A stretch of DNA of 64,000 bases from JAFKFJ01 sp963786445 (GTDB lineage: Bacteria; Pseudomonadota; Alphaproteobacteria; Acetobacterales; Acetobacteraceae): contig CAWAZU010000009.1 of the NCBI GenBank assembly GCA_963786445.1, forward strand, positions 186,001 to 250,000, given 5' to 3'. Below the pieces are notes generated by a model. That model did not search any database and was not told where the DNA came from. It was given only the letters and a program-made list of their open reading frames with translations. How positions within the stretch are numbered: the first letter of the stretch is position 1; every line of letters begins with the position of its first letter. Of this stretch, positions 27,789-35,566 are shown piece after piece. The translations under genes and the position numbers were made by a program.

Positions 27789-30700
27789 GCCAGCGCCTCC
27801 GCCACGTCGTTGCGGTGCGTCCGCCACAGGCCGCGCGCCCGCGCCTCGGCAAACCGCGCGCGCATCGCCTCGCGCGCCGCCGGGTTGGCGTCGCGCAGGA
27901 AGCGATCGACCGCCGCATCGCCCAGCGTCGCCGCGAACAGCAGGTCGAAGCTGGCGTCCAGCCGCTCCGGCAGCGTCGCCGCGAAGCCGAACAGCGCATC
28001 CGCCGTGCGCGCGATCTCGGCCGCGCCGCGATAGCCGTGCGGCCGCATGCTGGCGATCCAGCGCGGATTGGCGGCGCGCCCGCGCACCACGCGCACCACT
28101 TCCTGCGCCACCGTGCGCAACGTCGGCGCATCGGGGCGCGAGGTGTCGGCGTGATACAGCGCCGGCGACGCACCCAGGCGCGCGGCGGCGGCGGCGAACC
28201 CGCCCTCATGCGCGGCGAAGTCGGCGCCGTCGAGCAGGTCGGTCTCGCGATGGTCCTGCGTGTGCAGGAACGCATCGGCGGCGGCGACGCGTGCCGCGAA
28301 CCCCGCCGCATCCGCCTCGCCCTCCCGCGCGCGGCCGTAGGCGAAGGACGATGCGGCGAGATACGCGGCGCCCAGCTCCGCGCGCTCGCGCCACGCGCCG
28401 CGATCGAGCACGGCGGCGACGCCGGCGCCGTAATCGCCCGGCGCGGCGCCATAGATGCGCACCGGACCCCCCTCGCCCGCGAGCGGGTTCATGTCGGCGG
28501 CCTCGTCGCGCGCGGCGACCGCGCGCACCGCGGCGTCGAACAGCGCGATCTGCGCCGGGAACGCGTCGCGGAACAGGCCGGAGATGCGCAGCGTGACATC
28601 GACGCGCGGCCGGTCGAGCACGGCGAGCGGCACTACCTCGATGCCCGACACGCGCGCCGATGCTTCGTCCCACACCGGACGCACGCCCAGCAGCAGCAGG
28701 GCGAGCGCAAAATCCTCGCCGCCGGTGCGCATGGTCGCACTGCCCCACAGGTCGAGCACCAGCGTGCGCGGCCACTCGCCGTGGTCCTGCACATGCCGGC
28801 GCAGCAATTCGGCGCAGGCGCGTTCGGCGAGCACGACGGCCGAGCGGGTCGGCACCGCGCGCGGGTCGATCGCGAACAGGTTGCGCCCGGTCGGCAGCAC
28901 GTCCGCTCGCCCGCGGCTCGGCGCGCCGGCCGGTCCCGGTGGCACGAAGCGCCCGTCGAGCGCCGCCAGCAGCGCAGCACGCTCCGACGCGGCGCAGGCG
29001 TCGAGACGCGCCGCGTCGATCGCCGGACACGCCGCCAGCATCTGCGCGCGCCGCTCGGCTGAGGGTTTCTCGCCGAACACATGCAGCCCGTAGCGGAGCT
29101 GCAGATCCTTCACATCGCAAAGATATGCGTCCAGCCGTGCCAGCGCCGCATCCTCGGCCAGATCGGCGGCACCGCTCTCGGCCAGCAGCCCGGTTGCGGC
29201 GGCGCGGTCGAGGATGTCGCGGCGCAGCAGCGCGGTGCGGCGGCGGTCAAGCCCATCGGCGGCGGCGTATTCGTCGATCAGCCGCTCCAGCTGCGCGGCC
29301 TCGCCGGACAGGCCGGCGGCGGCGAGCGGCGGCGTAAGATGGCCGATGATGACGGCGCCGAGCCGCCGTTTCGCGGCGGCGGCTTCGCCGGGATTGTTGA
29401 CGATGAACGGATAGACCACCGGCAGCCCGCGTAACAGCGCCGCCGGCGCGCAGGACTCCGACGGCGCCACCGCCTTGCCCGGCAGCCATTCCAGCGTGCC
29501 GTGGGTGCCGAGATGCACCAGCGCGTGGATGTCCACGACACGGCGCAGCCAGAGATGGAAGGCGACATAGGCATGGCGCGGCGGCGTGTCCGGGTCGTGG
29601 TAGCCGGCGCGCCGGTCGAGCCGGCTGCCGCGGTCGGGCTGGACGGCGGCGATGATGCCGCCGACGCGCAGGAACCGCTGCGCGAACGCGCCGTCGCGCA
29701 CCGCCGGATCATCCTCGGCTTCGCCCCAGGCCGCAACGACCCGCTCGCGGAACGCCGCCGGCAATTCTGCAACCAGGTTTCGGTATTGCGCGACGGCCAG
29801 GAACGGCGTTGGCGCCGCCTGGGCGAGTGACGTCAGATCGGCCGGCTCGGTCGCATAGCCGGCCTCGTGCAGCAGGCGCAGGATGGCGGCGAGGCTCGCG
29901 AACGTATCCAGCCCGACCGCGTGCGCCACCTGCCCGCCGCCGGCGCCGGGATAGTCGGACACCACGATCGCGACCCGCCGCTCCGCACGCGGCGTCGCGG
30001 CCAGCCGCGCCCAGCCGGCGGCGCGGTCGGCGGCGAGCGCGATGCCGGCCGCGTCGGGCACCAGCATCGTGCGGGCGAAATCAAGGCCGGGGAGCGGCGC
30101 CTGCTCCGCCTTGAACCCGATCGCGGCGGTGGCGAGCCGTCCGTCCAGTTCCGGCAGCACCACCTGCATCGCCAGGTCGGCCGGGCCGAGGCCGCGGGTT
30201 GACGCCTGCCAGGCCGCGCGCGCGCTGCCCGCCAGCACCAGTTGCAGCACCGGCACGCCGGCTTCGTCCAGCGGCGATCCCGCGTCATCATCGCGGCGCG
30301 CGGAAAATCCCGTGGCGTTCAGCACCACCGACGGACGCCACGCGCGCAGCCGGCCGGCCACGAAGGCCGCGGTGGCAGCGTCTTTCAGGCTGCCGACGAA
30401 CAGCGCGCGCACGCCGAGGCCGCGCGCGTTCAGCGCCTCCGCCAGCGCGGCGAGCGGGGCGAGGTCGCCGGCCAGCAGGTGCGAGCGGTAGAACACCAGC
30501 GCCGCCACCCCGAGCGGACCCGCCGACGACGCGGCGAATTCGTGTTCTCCGAAGGCGGGGACAGCGACTGCCGGGAGACCGGGATCGTCCGCCAGCCCGC
30601 CGAGATGTGCGGCGAAGCGGAGTGCGCGGAGCAAATTCTCCGGCCCGCCTTCGCGCAGATACGCATCCATGCGCGCAAGCGCACCGCCCGCCACGGTGGA

Positions 30701-31081
30701 GAGCGACGCCAGCCGCGCATCCGCGTGCGCATCGCCGGGCAGCAGCGCGAGCGGAATTTTTTTCTCGCGGCAGAGGGCAAAAAATTCGTCGCAGCCGTAA
30801 CGCCAGTAGTCGAGGCCGCCGAGCAGCCGCACGATCACGCAGCGCGACTGCGCGATCACCTGCTCGGCGTAGCGATCGACCGACATCGGATGGCGCAGAA
30901 GCGCGAGGCTGGCCAGCCGCAGCGTCGGCCGCGGCGCCGCCATCGCCTGCCACGCCGAAGCGGCGGCGGCGAGATCGCTGTCGGAGAACGAGAGAAAAGC
31001 AATGTCCGCCGGCGCATGGCCGAGATCGACGGCGGCCGCTTCGTCGTCCAGCGTGCGGGTTTCGCGGACCAGCAGGTGCAT
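27785..31081 (-). CDS. cobN: Aerobic cobaltochelatase subunit CobN
   Basis: Large subunit of the ATP-dependent cobaltochelatase that inserts Co2+ into hydrogenobyrinic acid a,c-diamide together with CobS and CobT subunits, neither of which is in this window. 1098 aa, at the short end of the family (about 1100-1270), intact and in one frame. Recognisable blocks: LLGGLDYWRYGCDEF near residue 88, HLGTHGTLEWLPGK in the middle (about residue 530), TVLDLWG-type LVLDLWGSATMRTGGED (about 775) and RNDVAEALA at the C-terminus. The gap to cobW is only 4 bases. Confidence 0.96.
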   Translation of the reverse strand: MHLLVRETRTLDDEAAAVDLGHAPADIAFLSFSDSDLAAAASAWQAMAAPRPTLRLASLALLRHPMSVDRYAEQVIAQSRCVIVRLLGGLDYWRYGCDEFFALCREKKIPLALLPGDAHADARLASLSTVAGGALARMDAYLREGGPENLLRALRFAAHLGGLADDPGLPAVAVPAFGEHEFAASSAGPLGVAALVFYRSHLLAGDLAPLAALAEALNARGLGVRALFVGSLKDAATAAFVAGRLRAWRPSVVLNATGFSARRDDDAGSPLDEAGVPVLQLVLAGSARAAWQASTRGLGPADLAMQVVLPELDGRLATAAIGFKAEQAPLPGLDFARTMLVPDAAGIALAADRAAGWARLAATPRAERRVAIVVSDYPGAGGGQVAHAVGLDTFASLAAILRLLHEAGYATEPADLTSLAQAAPTPFLAVAQYRNLVAELPAAFRERVVAAWGEAEDDPAVRDGAFAQRFLRVGGIIAAVQPDRGSRLDRRAGYHDPDTPPRHAYVAFHLWLRRVVDIHALVHLGTHGTLEWLPGKAVAPSESCAPAALLRGLPVVYPFIVNNPGEAAAAKRRLGAVIIGHLTPPLAAAGLSGEAAQLERLIDEYAAADGLDRRRTALLRRDILDRAAATGLLAESGAADLAEDAALARLDAYLCDVKDLQLRYGLHVFGEKPSAERRAQMLAACPAIDAARLDACAASERAALLAALDGRFVPPGPAGAPSRGRADVLPTGRNLFAIDPRAVPTRSAVVLAERACAELLRRHVQDHGEWPRTLVLDLWGSATMRTGGEDFALALLLLGVRPVWDEASARVSGIEVVPLAVLDRPRVDVTLRISGLFRDAFPAQIALFDAAVRAVAARDEAADMNPLAGEGGPVRIYGAAPGDYGAGVAAVLDRGAWRERAELGAAYLAASSFAYGRAREGEADAAGFAARVAAADAFLHTQDHRETDLLDGADFAAHEGGFAAAAARLGASPALYHADTSRPDAPTLRTVAQEVVRVVRGRAANPRWIASMRPHGYRGAAEIARTADALFGFAATLPERLDASFDLLFAATLGDAAVDRFLRDANPAAREAMRARFAEARARGLWRTHRNDVAEALA

Positions 31082-31085
31082 CGGA

Positions 31086-32117
31086 TCAGCCGCGGATCGC
31101 GGCAGCGATGCCGTCGCGGTCCAGCCCGCTCCGGCCGATCACCACGACATGCCCCGCGCGCGCCACCCCCGCCTGCCACGCGCGGTCGTAGTGCTGGCGA
31201 AACCGCGTGCCGACGCCCTGGATCGCCAGCCGCATCGGCTTGCCGCGCACCGCGGCGAAGCCTTTGACGCGCAACACGCCGGCAAACTCCGCGGCACGTT
31301 GCAGGCGCGCCAGCAGCGGCGCCGGATCGTCGATCTCCGCAAGCGGGATCACGAAACTCTCGAAATCGTCATGCTCGTGCGCGCCGTCGAGCGCGTCGTG
31401 GTGCGAGGGGCGCGAAGCCAGATCGTCCTCGGCCGCCGCCGCCAGGCCGAGCAGCACGGCGGGATCGAGTCTTCCTTCGCGCGCCGGCACCACCTTCACC
31501 GCCCGCGGCAGACGCCGCGCGATCGCTTCGCCGAGGGCCGCGCCTTCATCGTCGAGCAGGTCGGTCTTGTTCAGCACCACCAGGTCGGCGGCGAAAATCT
31601 GATCCTCGTACACCTCGGCCAGCGGGTTGTCGTGATCGACCGAAGCATCCGCCGCGCGCTGCGCCGCCACCGCAGCCGGATCGTCGGCAAACTTTCCCGC
31701 GGCGACCGCCGGGCCATCGACCACCGCGATCACGCCATCGACCGTCACGCGCGAACGGATCGCCGGCCACGCGAACGCTTTCAGCAGCGGTTTCGGCAGC
31801 GCGAGCCCGGAGGTCTCGATCAGGATGTGCTCGGGCGGCGCCGCGCGGTCGAGCAGCGCCTGCATCGCCGGGACGAATTCGTCGGCGACGGTGCAGCACA
31901 GGCAGCCATTCGCCAGCTCGATGATGTTTTCGTCGTCGCAGCCGGGAATGCCGCAGGCGCGCAGCACCTCGCCGTCGATGCCGAGCGCGCCGAACTCGTT
32001 GACGATGACGGCGATGCGCCGCCCGCCCGCATGCTCCAGCACGTGGCGCACCAGCGTGGTCTTTCCGGCGCCGAGGAAGCCGGTGATGACGGTCGCGGGG
32101 ATCTTTTCGTGGGTCAT
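31086..32117 (-). CDS. cobW: CobW-type metal-binding GTPase
   Basis: G3E-family P-loop GTPase, proposed to be a cobalt chaperone for cobaltochelatase. 343 aa. Walker A GFLGAGKTT (residues 13-21), metal motif GCLCC with Cys72, Cys74 and Cys75, Walker B-like ETSGLALP, and guanine-specificity motif NKTD. A His/Asp-rich segment (SHHDALDGAHEHDDFE) lies before the C-terminal CobW_C domain and may add metal binding. Overlaps the DUF1636 gene upstream by 4 bases; placed directly before cobN, which fits the chaperone idea. Confidence 0.93.
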   Translation of the reverse strand: MTHEKIPATVITGFLGAGKTTLVRHVLEHAGGRRIAVIVNEFGALGIDGEVLRACGIPGCDDENIIELANGCLCCTVADEFVPAMQALLDRAAPPEHILIETSGLALPKPLLKAFAWPAIRSRVTVDGVIAVVDGPAVAAGKFADDPAAVAAQRAADASVDHDNPLAEVYEDQIFAADLVVLNKTDLLDDEGAALGEAIARRLPRAVKVVPAREGRLDPAVLLGLAAAAEDDLASRPSHHDALDGAHEHDDFESFVIPLAEIDDPAPLLARLQRAAEFAGVLRVKGFAAVRGKPMRLAIQGVGTRFRQHYDRAWQAGVARAGHVVVIGRSGLDRDGIAAAIRG

Positions 32118-32494
32118 GCGAGCAGCTCCGGCGCGGGGATGCGGGCGATCACCGCCGCGCGCAGCGAGGCCGGGCGGCGCGAGGGCATCACGGTGCCGCT
32201 CGTCGAGGCGGCGTAGGTTTTCGCATAGGCCAGCAGGTCGGCGGCATGGTCCGGGTCGAGGCCGCCGAGCAGATAGGTCCATTTGCCCGCGGCACTGATC
32301 GCCGCCGAGCAGCCGCGCTCGCAATTGGCCAGGCAGACGACCGCGGCGAGCCGCACGGTCTCGGCGGCACCGCGCCGCTCTGCGATCGCCGCGTGCAGGC
32401 GCGCGCCCGGCGGCGCTTCGCCGGTCACGAGCGTCCGCCCGGCGCGGCAGGTGATGCAGACATGCAGGCGCGGCAAGGCGGCTGGTTCGGTCAC
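32114..32494 (-). CDS. DUF1636 metal-binding protein, first gene of the cobalamin operon
   Basis: 126-aa protein of a thioredoxin-like ferredoxin type. Conserved Cys appear as CITC near residue 13 and as VVCLANCERGCSAAI (about 52-66), enough to hold a 2Fe-2S cluster or a metal ion. GTG start behind a GGGGG tract. It is the first gene after the cobalamin riboswitch and overlaps cobW by 4 bases, so a role in cobalt handling or electron delivery is inferred; no biochemical function is known to me. Confidence 0.85.
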   Translation of the reverse strand: MTEPAALPRLHVCITCRAGRTLVTGEAPPGARLHAAIAERRGAAETVRLAAVVCLANCERGCSAAISAAGKWTYLLGGLDPDHAADLLAYAKTYAASTSGTVMPSRRPASLRAAVIARIPAPELLA

Positions 32495-32618
32495 GGCACC
32501 CCCGACGGAGCAGGTCCAACCGGGTGCGATCCGCCCGCTGCGTGGTTGCGCGGGGCCGATGCCGGAGGCATCGCCGCCGCCGAGGCACCCCGCCCGGCGA
32601 CGCAGTCAGTCTTTTTCC

Positions 32619-32803
32619 GCTGGCAGGTCTCCTGGCTCGCGGATCCGGCGCTTCCCGTCGGCCTTCCCGGGCGAGCGGTGCCCAGTGGCCGTGCGACGGA
32701 AAGCTCTCCGCTTACAGTTGCGGGGGCAGCCGCGGCGTTGGGGCAGCTTGCCCCGCACCGCGTTCCCTTTTCACCCTCCGGCGCTGGAGGGACCATCGGA
32801 AGG
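32619..32803 (-). promoter_or_regulatory. Cobalamin (AdoCbl-type) riboswitch
   Basis: On the minus strand the sequence shows the conserved cobalamin aptamer in order: AAAAGGGAACGCGGTG, the B12 box GGCTGCCCCCGCAACTGTAAG (32711-32731), the CCACTGG and GGGAAGG core elements, and the closing GAGCCAGGAGACCTGCC ending near 32620. The DUF1636-cobW-cobN operon begins 125 bases downstream, so high cobalamin should lower its expression. The long GC-rich linker before the GTG has no T-tract, favouring control of translation initiation over an intrinsic terminator (inference). Confidence 0.95.
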
Positions 32804-32806
32804 CGA

Positions 32807-32836
32807 CTATTAGGCCGCCATCGCCCGCCGCGTCAA
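32807..32836 (-). promoter_or_regulatory. Promoter of the riboswitch-led cobalamin operon
   Basis: On the minus strand TTGACG (32836-32831) matches the -35 consensus at 5 of 6 positions, and TAATAG (32812-32807) follows after 18 bases. The predicted start, near 32800, falls right at the 5' edge of the aptamer, so the leader would begin almost directly with the riboswitch. Confidence 0.55.
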
Positions 32837-32889
32837 AAGGAGATGCGTCCCTGCATTGGCCCCTGGACCAGGAACAACCCGTGCATTCG

Positions 32890-32916
32890 GCACGGGCGCG
32901 CCTGATGCGCCCGTGC
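32890..32916 (-). terminator. 10-bp hairpin behind the LysR gene
   Basis: GCACGGGCGC (32890-32899) and GCGCCCGTGC (32907-32916) are perfect 10-base arms with a 7-base loop, 1 base after the LysR stop (minus strand). CCCGTGC at 32878-32884 can pair with the same GCACGGG (32890-32896), giving a competing hairpin. No T-tract follows. Confidence 0.5.
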
Positions 32917-32917
32917 G

Positions 32918-33787
32918 CTAGGCCGGCGCACGCGCGCGGCAGAGTTTCACCAGGTTGGCGACCGCCGCACTGCGCGGCCGGCCGGCGACCATCGCCAGCA
33001 GGATGGTGCGGTCGAGCGGCGGTTCCACCAGCTTGCGGCCCACCAGGCCGCCGCCGAGCGCCAGCCCCTCCGGCAGCAACGCGAGGCCCAGGCCGACGCG
33101 CACCAGATCCAGCATCTGCACCCACGATCCGCCGCACGGACGCTCGGCGAAGCGCCCCTCGCAGCCGGCGCGCAGACGGTGCGCGAAGCCGCCGCAACGC
33201 TCGCCGAACAGCAGGGTCTCGCCGGCCAGATCGTCGGCCGTGAGCTCGCCCCGTCCGGCCAGCGCGTGGTCAGCCGGCAGCACCACCATGCAGCCCTCCT
33301 CGGCCACCTTCCAGCGGTTCAGCCGTTCCGGCAGCGCCGGACCGTCCGGCAGCAGCGCGCAATCCAGCGCGTCGGACAGCATCGCCTCGGCCAGCGCCGC
33401 CGTCCCCGCTTCCTCGAAATGCACAGCGATCTCGGGATAGAGCCGCACCAGCGCGCGCACCGCCGGCGCCACATGCGCCGCCGCGATCGCCGGGCCGAGG
33501 CCGATGCGGATCGAGACCGCCTCCATCCCGGCACGCGCCCGCGCCGCCTGCCGCGCCGCGTCCGCCGCCTCCAGCATCGCCTCCAGATGCGGGCGCATGG
33601 CGCGGCCGAGCTCAGTGAGCTGCGTCAGGTTGCGCTCGCGATAGAGCAGGGGGCCGCCGAGTTCGTCCTCCAGCCGCTGGATCGCGCGCGTCAGCGCCGG
33701 CTGGGTGACGTTGCATGCCTCCGCCGCGCGGGTAAAATTCAACGCCCGGCACAGTGCGATGAAATAGCGGACCTGGTTCAGTTCCAT
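32918..33787 (-). CDS. LysR-family transcriptional regulator
   Basis: 289 aa. The N-terminal winged helix-turn-helix (MELNQVRYFIALCRALNFTRAAEACNVTQPALTRAIQRLE) is canonical for LysR, followed by a periplasmic-binding-protein-like effector domain from about residue 90. It has Cys in the effector domain, but no clear OxyR-type Cys pair can be assigned from sequence alone. It lies 13 bases after the peroxiredoxin-like gene in the same direction, so the two are probably co-transcribed; it may regulate that gene or the divergent redox genes beyond. Confidence 0.92.
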   Translation of the reverse strand: MELNQVRYFIALCRALNFTRAAEACNVTQPALTRAIQRLEDELGGPLLYRERNLTQLTELGRAMRPHLEAMLEAADAARQAARARAGMEAVSIRIGLGPAIAAAHVAPAVRALVRLYPEIAVHFEEAGTAALAEAMLSDALDCALLPDGPALPERLNRWKVAEEGCMVVLPADHALAGRGELTADDLAGETLLFGERCGGFAHRLRAGCEGRFAERPCGGSWVQMLDLVRVGLGLALLPEGLALGGGLVGRKLVEPPLDRTILLAMVAGRPRSAAVANLVKLCRARAPA

Positions 33788-33800
33788 CGCATCCTGCCCT

Positions 33801-34445
33801 TCAGCCGGCGGCGAGGGCACGCAGGGCCGCAAGGATATCGGCGGGTTCGGCGCGTCGGGTGTAGTCCACTTCCGCGAAGCGCCAGCGCACGATGCCGTCG
33901 CGGTCGAGCACGAAGGTCGCCGGCACCGGCAGGAACCAGGCATCGTTGCCATGCCGGGCGGCGAGGTCGTCGCCGTAGCTCAGCAGCATGTCGCGATAGA
34001 CGGCGGGCGCCTGGAACACCACGCCGCAATCGAGGCCCAGCCCGCAATCCACGTCCGACAGCACGTCGTAGCGGTCGCCGTGGCGATGCTTGGCGGCGAG
34101 TGCCCGGCCGCCGGTCTCCGGCGTCACGGCGACGAGGCTGGCGCCGAGCGCCTCGATCTCGGGCAGCGCCTGCTCCAGGGCCGCCAGCATCAGCCGGCAA
34201 TACGGGCACCATTCGCCGCGGAAGAAAGTCACCACCAGCGGACCGCGCCGCCACCAGTCGGCGAGCCGGGCAAGGTCGCCCTCGGCGGTGGGCAGCGCGA
34301 TGTCGGGGAATGGCGCACCGACCGGCAGCACGTGCTCGATGAAGCCGCTGCGCGCCAGTTCCGCGACCATCGCCTCGTACGCCGCCTGCACCTTCGCGGT
34401 CTGGCCGAGGCGATTGCGGTCAAGCTGCTCTTTCAGGCTCGGCAT
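33801..34445 (-). CDS. Peroxiredoxin-like / AhpC-TSA family protein
   Basis: Thioredoxin-fold protein of 214 aa. A helical N-terminal extension (about 1-40) precedes the AhpC/TSA domain; FFRGEWCPYCRLML places the redox pair at Cys80 and Cys83, the C-P-x-C arrangement of Prx-like2 proteins rather than the VCT motif of typical 2-Cys AhpC. Likely a cytoplasmic thiol peroxidase or reductase; no signal peptide is seen. It heads a probable two-gene unit with the LysR regulator and lies 97 bases from the Met/His-rich peptide gene. Confidence 0.85.
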   Translation of the reverse strand: MPSLKEQLDRNRLGQTAKVQAAYEAMVAELARSGFIEHVLPVGAPFPDIALPTAEGDLARLADWWRRGPLVVTFFRGEWCPYCRLMLAALEQALPEIEALGASLVAVTPETGGRALAAKHRHGDRYDVLSDVDCGLGLDCGVVFQAPAVYRDMLLSYGDDLAARHGNDAWFLPVPATFVLDRDGIVRWRFAEVDYTRRAEPADILAALRALAAG

Positions 34446-34510
34446 CGGTCCCTGGTCTCCACCGGCGGCAGAGTGACGGCAGACGGCGGCGGAAAGCAAC
34501 GCCCGCGCCC

Positions 34511-34532
34511 GCCGCGCGGGCGGGCGCGCGGC
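34511..34532 (-). terminator. Hairpin behind the Met/His-rich peptide gene
   Basis: GCCGCGCG (34511-34518) and CGCGCGGC (34525-34532) form a perfect 8-bp stem with a 6-base loop, 10 bases after the stop at 34543 on the minus strand. A T-rich tract is lacking. It may separate the peptide gene from the peroxiredoxin gene downstream. Confidence 0.4.
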
Positions 34533-34542
34533 GGCCGGACTG

Positions 34543-34764
34543 CTAATCCGTCTTGGTGGTGTCGTGGCCCATCGTGTCGTGCGACATGCTGTCGTGGCCC
34601 ATCGTGCCGTGGCCCATCGTGTCGTGGTGCATGGCGTCGGCCTTGCAGGCGTGGCCCATCGCGTCCTGGCCGTTGGTGCAGGCGTGGCCCATCGCGTCCT
34701 CGGCGAACGCCGCCGGCGCGAGCGCCAGCGCGGCGATGGCAGCGGCGAACAGGATTGTCTTCAT
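34543..34764 (-). CDS. Secreted Met/His-rich pentapeptide-repeat peptide (MXKDX/MrpX-like)
   Basis: 73-aa precursor with a clear signal peptide (MKTILFAAAIAALALAPAAFA, cleavage after 21). The 52-residue mature peptide is built from D-(A/T/S)-M-(G/S)-H units: DAMGHAC twice, DAMHH, DTMGH and variants; it holds 7 Met, 8 His and 2 Cys. AAGGAG lies 8 bases before the ATG. Similar Met-rich secreted peptides (MXKDX repeat proteins, MrpX) occur beside MsrP-type molybdoenzymes and act as a sacrificial Met pool against hypochlorite in Azospira (established for that system). The divergent cytochrome b and molybdoenzyme genes fit that role here; copper binding is the main alternative. Confidence 0.8.
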   Translation of the reverse strand: MKTILFAAAIAALALAPAAFAEDAMGHACTNGQDAMGHACKADAMHHDTMGHGTMGHDSMSHDTMGHDTTKTD

Positions 34765-34954
34765 GGCGAGGCTCCTTCGATGCCGTCGCGGCTCGCGGCG
34801 GCGTGATTGAATGGCGCTGCCGGGGGGCAGCACCGCGGAGCTTCGCCGCCGGGCGCCGCGCAAGCCAATGCCGAGAGGGCATGGATTCGATGCCTCGACG
34901 CGGCGCAGGCCCCGGCGCGATCCATGTCCCGCACCTGCGGAGGAGCCTCGTGTC

Positions 34955-35566
34955 ATGTCCCGAGCCCGACCCATCCATCCCTGGCCGCTGCGGCTGATGC
35001 ACTGGCTGAACGCCGTCGCCATCGTCACGATGGTGGGCAGCGGCTGGCAGATCTACAACGCGGCCCCACTGTTCCCGCTCACCTTCCCGGCGCGCTTCAC
35101 CATCGGCGAGTGGCTCGGCGCCGCGATCGCCTGGCACCTCGCGGCGATGTGGCTGCTGGTGCTCAACGGCCTCTGCTACCTCGCCTGGGGCGTGTTGAGC
35201 GGGCATTTCCGCCGCCGCTTCCTGCCGCTCTCGCCGCGCGCCGTCATCGCCGACATCGTGCTGGCCCTGCGGCTGCGCCTGCCGCACCGCAGCGGCAGCT
35301 ACAACGCCGTGCAGCGCCTGCTGTATGTCGGCGTGCTGGCGCTCGGCGTGCTGATCGTTGCCTCGGGGCTGGCGATCTGGAAGCCGGTGCAACTCGCGTG
35401 GCTGACCGGCCTGTTCGGCGGCTTCGCCACGGCGCGCTATGTGCATTTCCTGGCGATGAGCGGCATCGTGCTGTTCGTGGTCGTGCATCTCGCGCTGGTC
35501 GCGCTGGTGCCAAGAGTGCTGTGGCCGATGATCGCCGGCGGTCGGGTCGAGGAGGCGGGACAATGA
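34955..35566 (+). CDS. Cytochrome b561/b6-type membrane protein, partner of the molybdoenzyme
   Basis: 203 aa, four predicted membrane helices (about 17-35, 50-72, 110-132, 150-178). Candidate haem-binding His: His8 and His16 in the N-terminal HPWPLRLMHWLN, His in AIAWHLAAMW, and two in ARYVHFLAMSGIVLFVVVH. This is the di-haem cytochrome b architecture that feeds electrons from the quinol pool to periplasmic enzymes. GGAGGAG lies 9-10 bases before the chosen ATG; the stop overlaps the start of the molybdoenzyme gene (ATGA), so the two are translationally coupled and should form one complex. Confidence 0.87.
   Translation: MSRARPIHPWPLRLMHWLNAVAIVTMVGSGWQIYNAAPLFPLTFPARFTIGEWLGAAIAWHLAAMWLLVLNGLCYLAWGVLSGHFRRRFLPLSPRAVIADIVLALRLRLPHRSGSYNAVQRLLYVGVLALGVLIVASGLAIWKPVQLAWLTGLFGGFATARYVHFLAMSGIVLFVVVHLALVALVPRVLWPMIAGGRVEEAGQ

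Noticed and set aside
32558..32572. GATGCC/GGCATC hairpin as intrinsic terminator of the riboswitch
   Set aside because: Six-bp stem with a 3-base loop and no T-tract; it may form but does not look like a terminator.
34543..34764. Short tandem DNA repeats that could suggest a CRISPR array or satellite
   Set aside because: The repeats are in frame, follow the D-x-M-G-H amino-acid unit, vary at wobble positions and have a signal peptide and Shine-Dalgarno upstream, so they are coding repeats.
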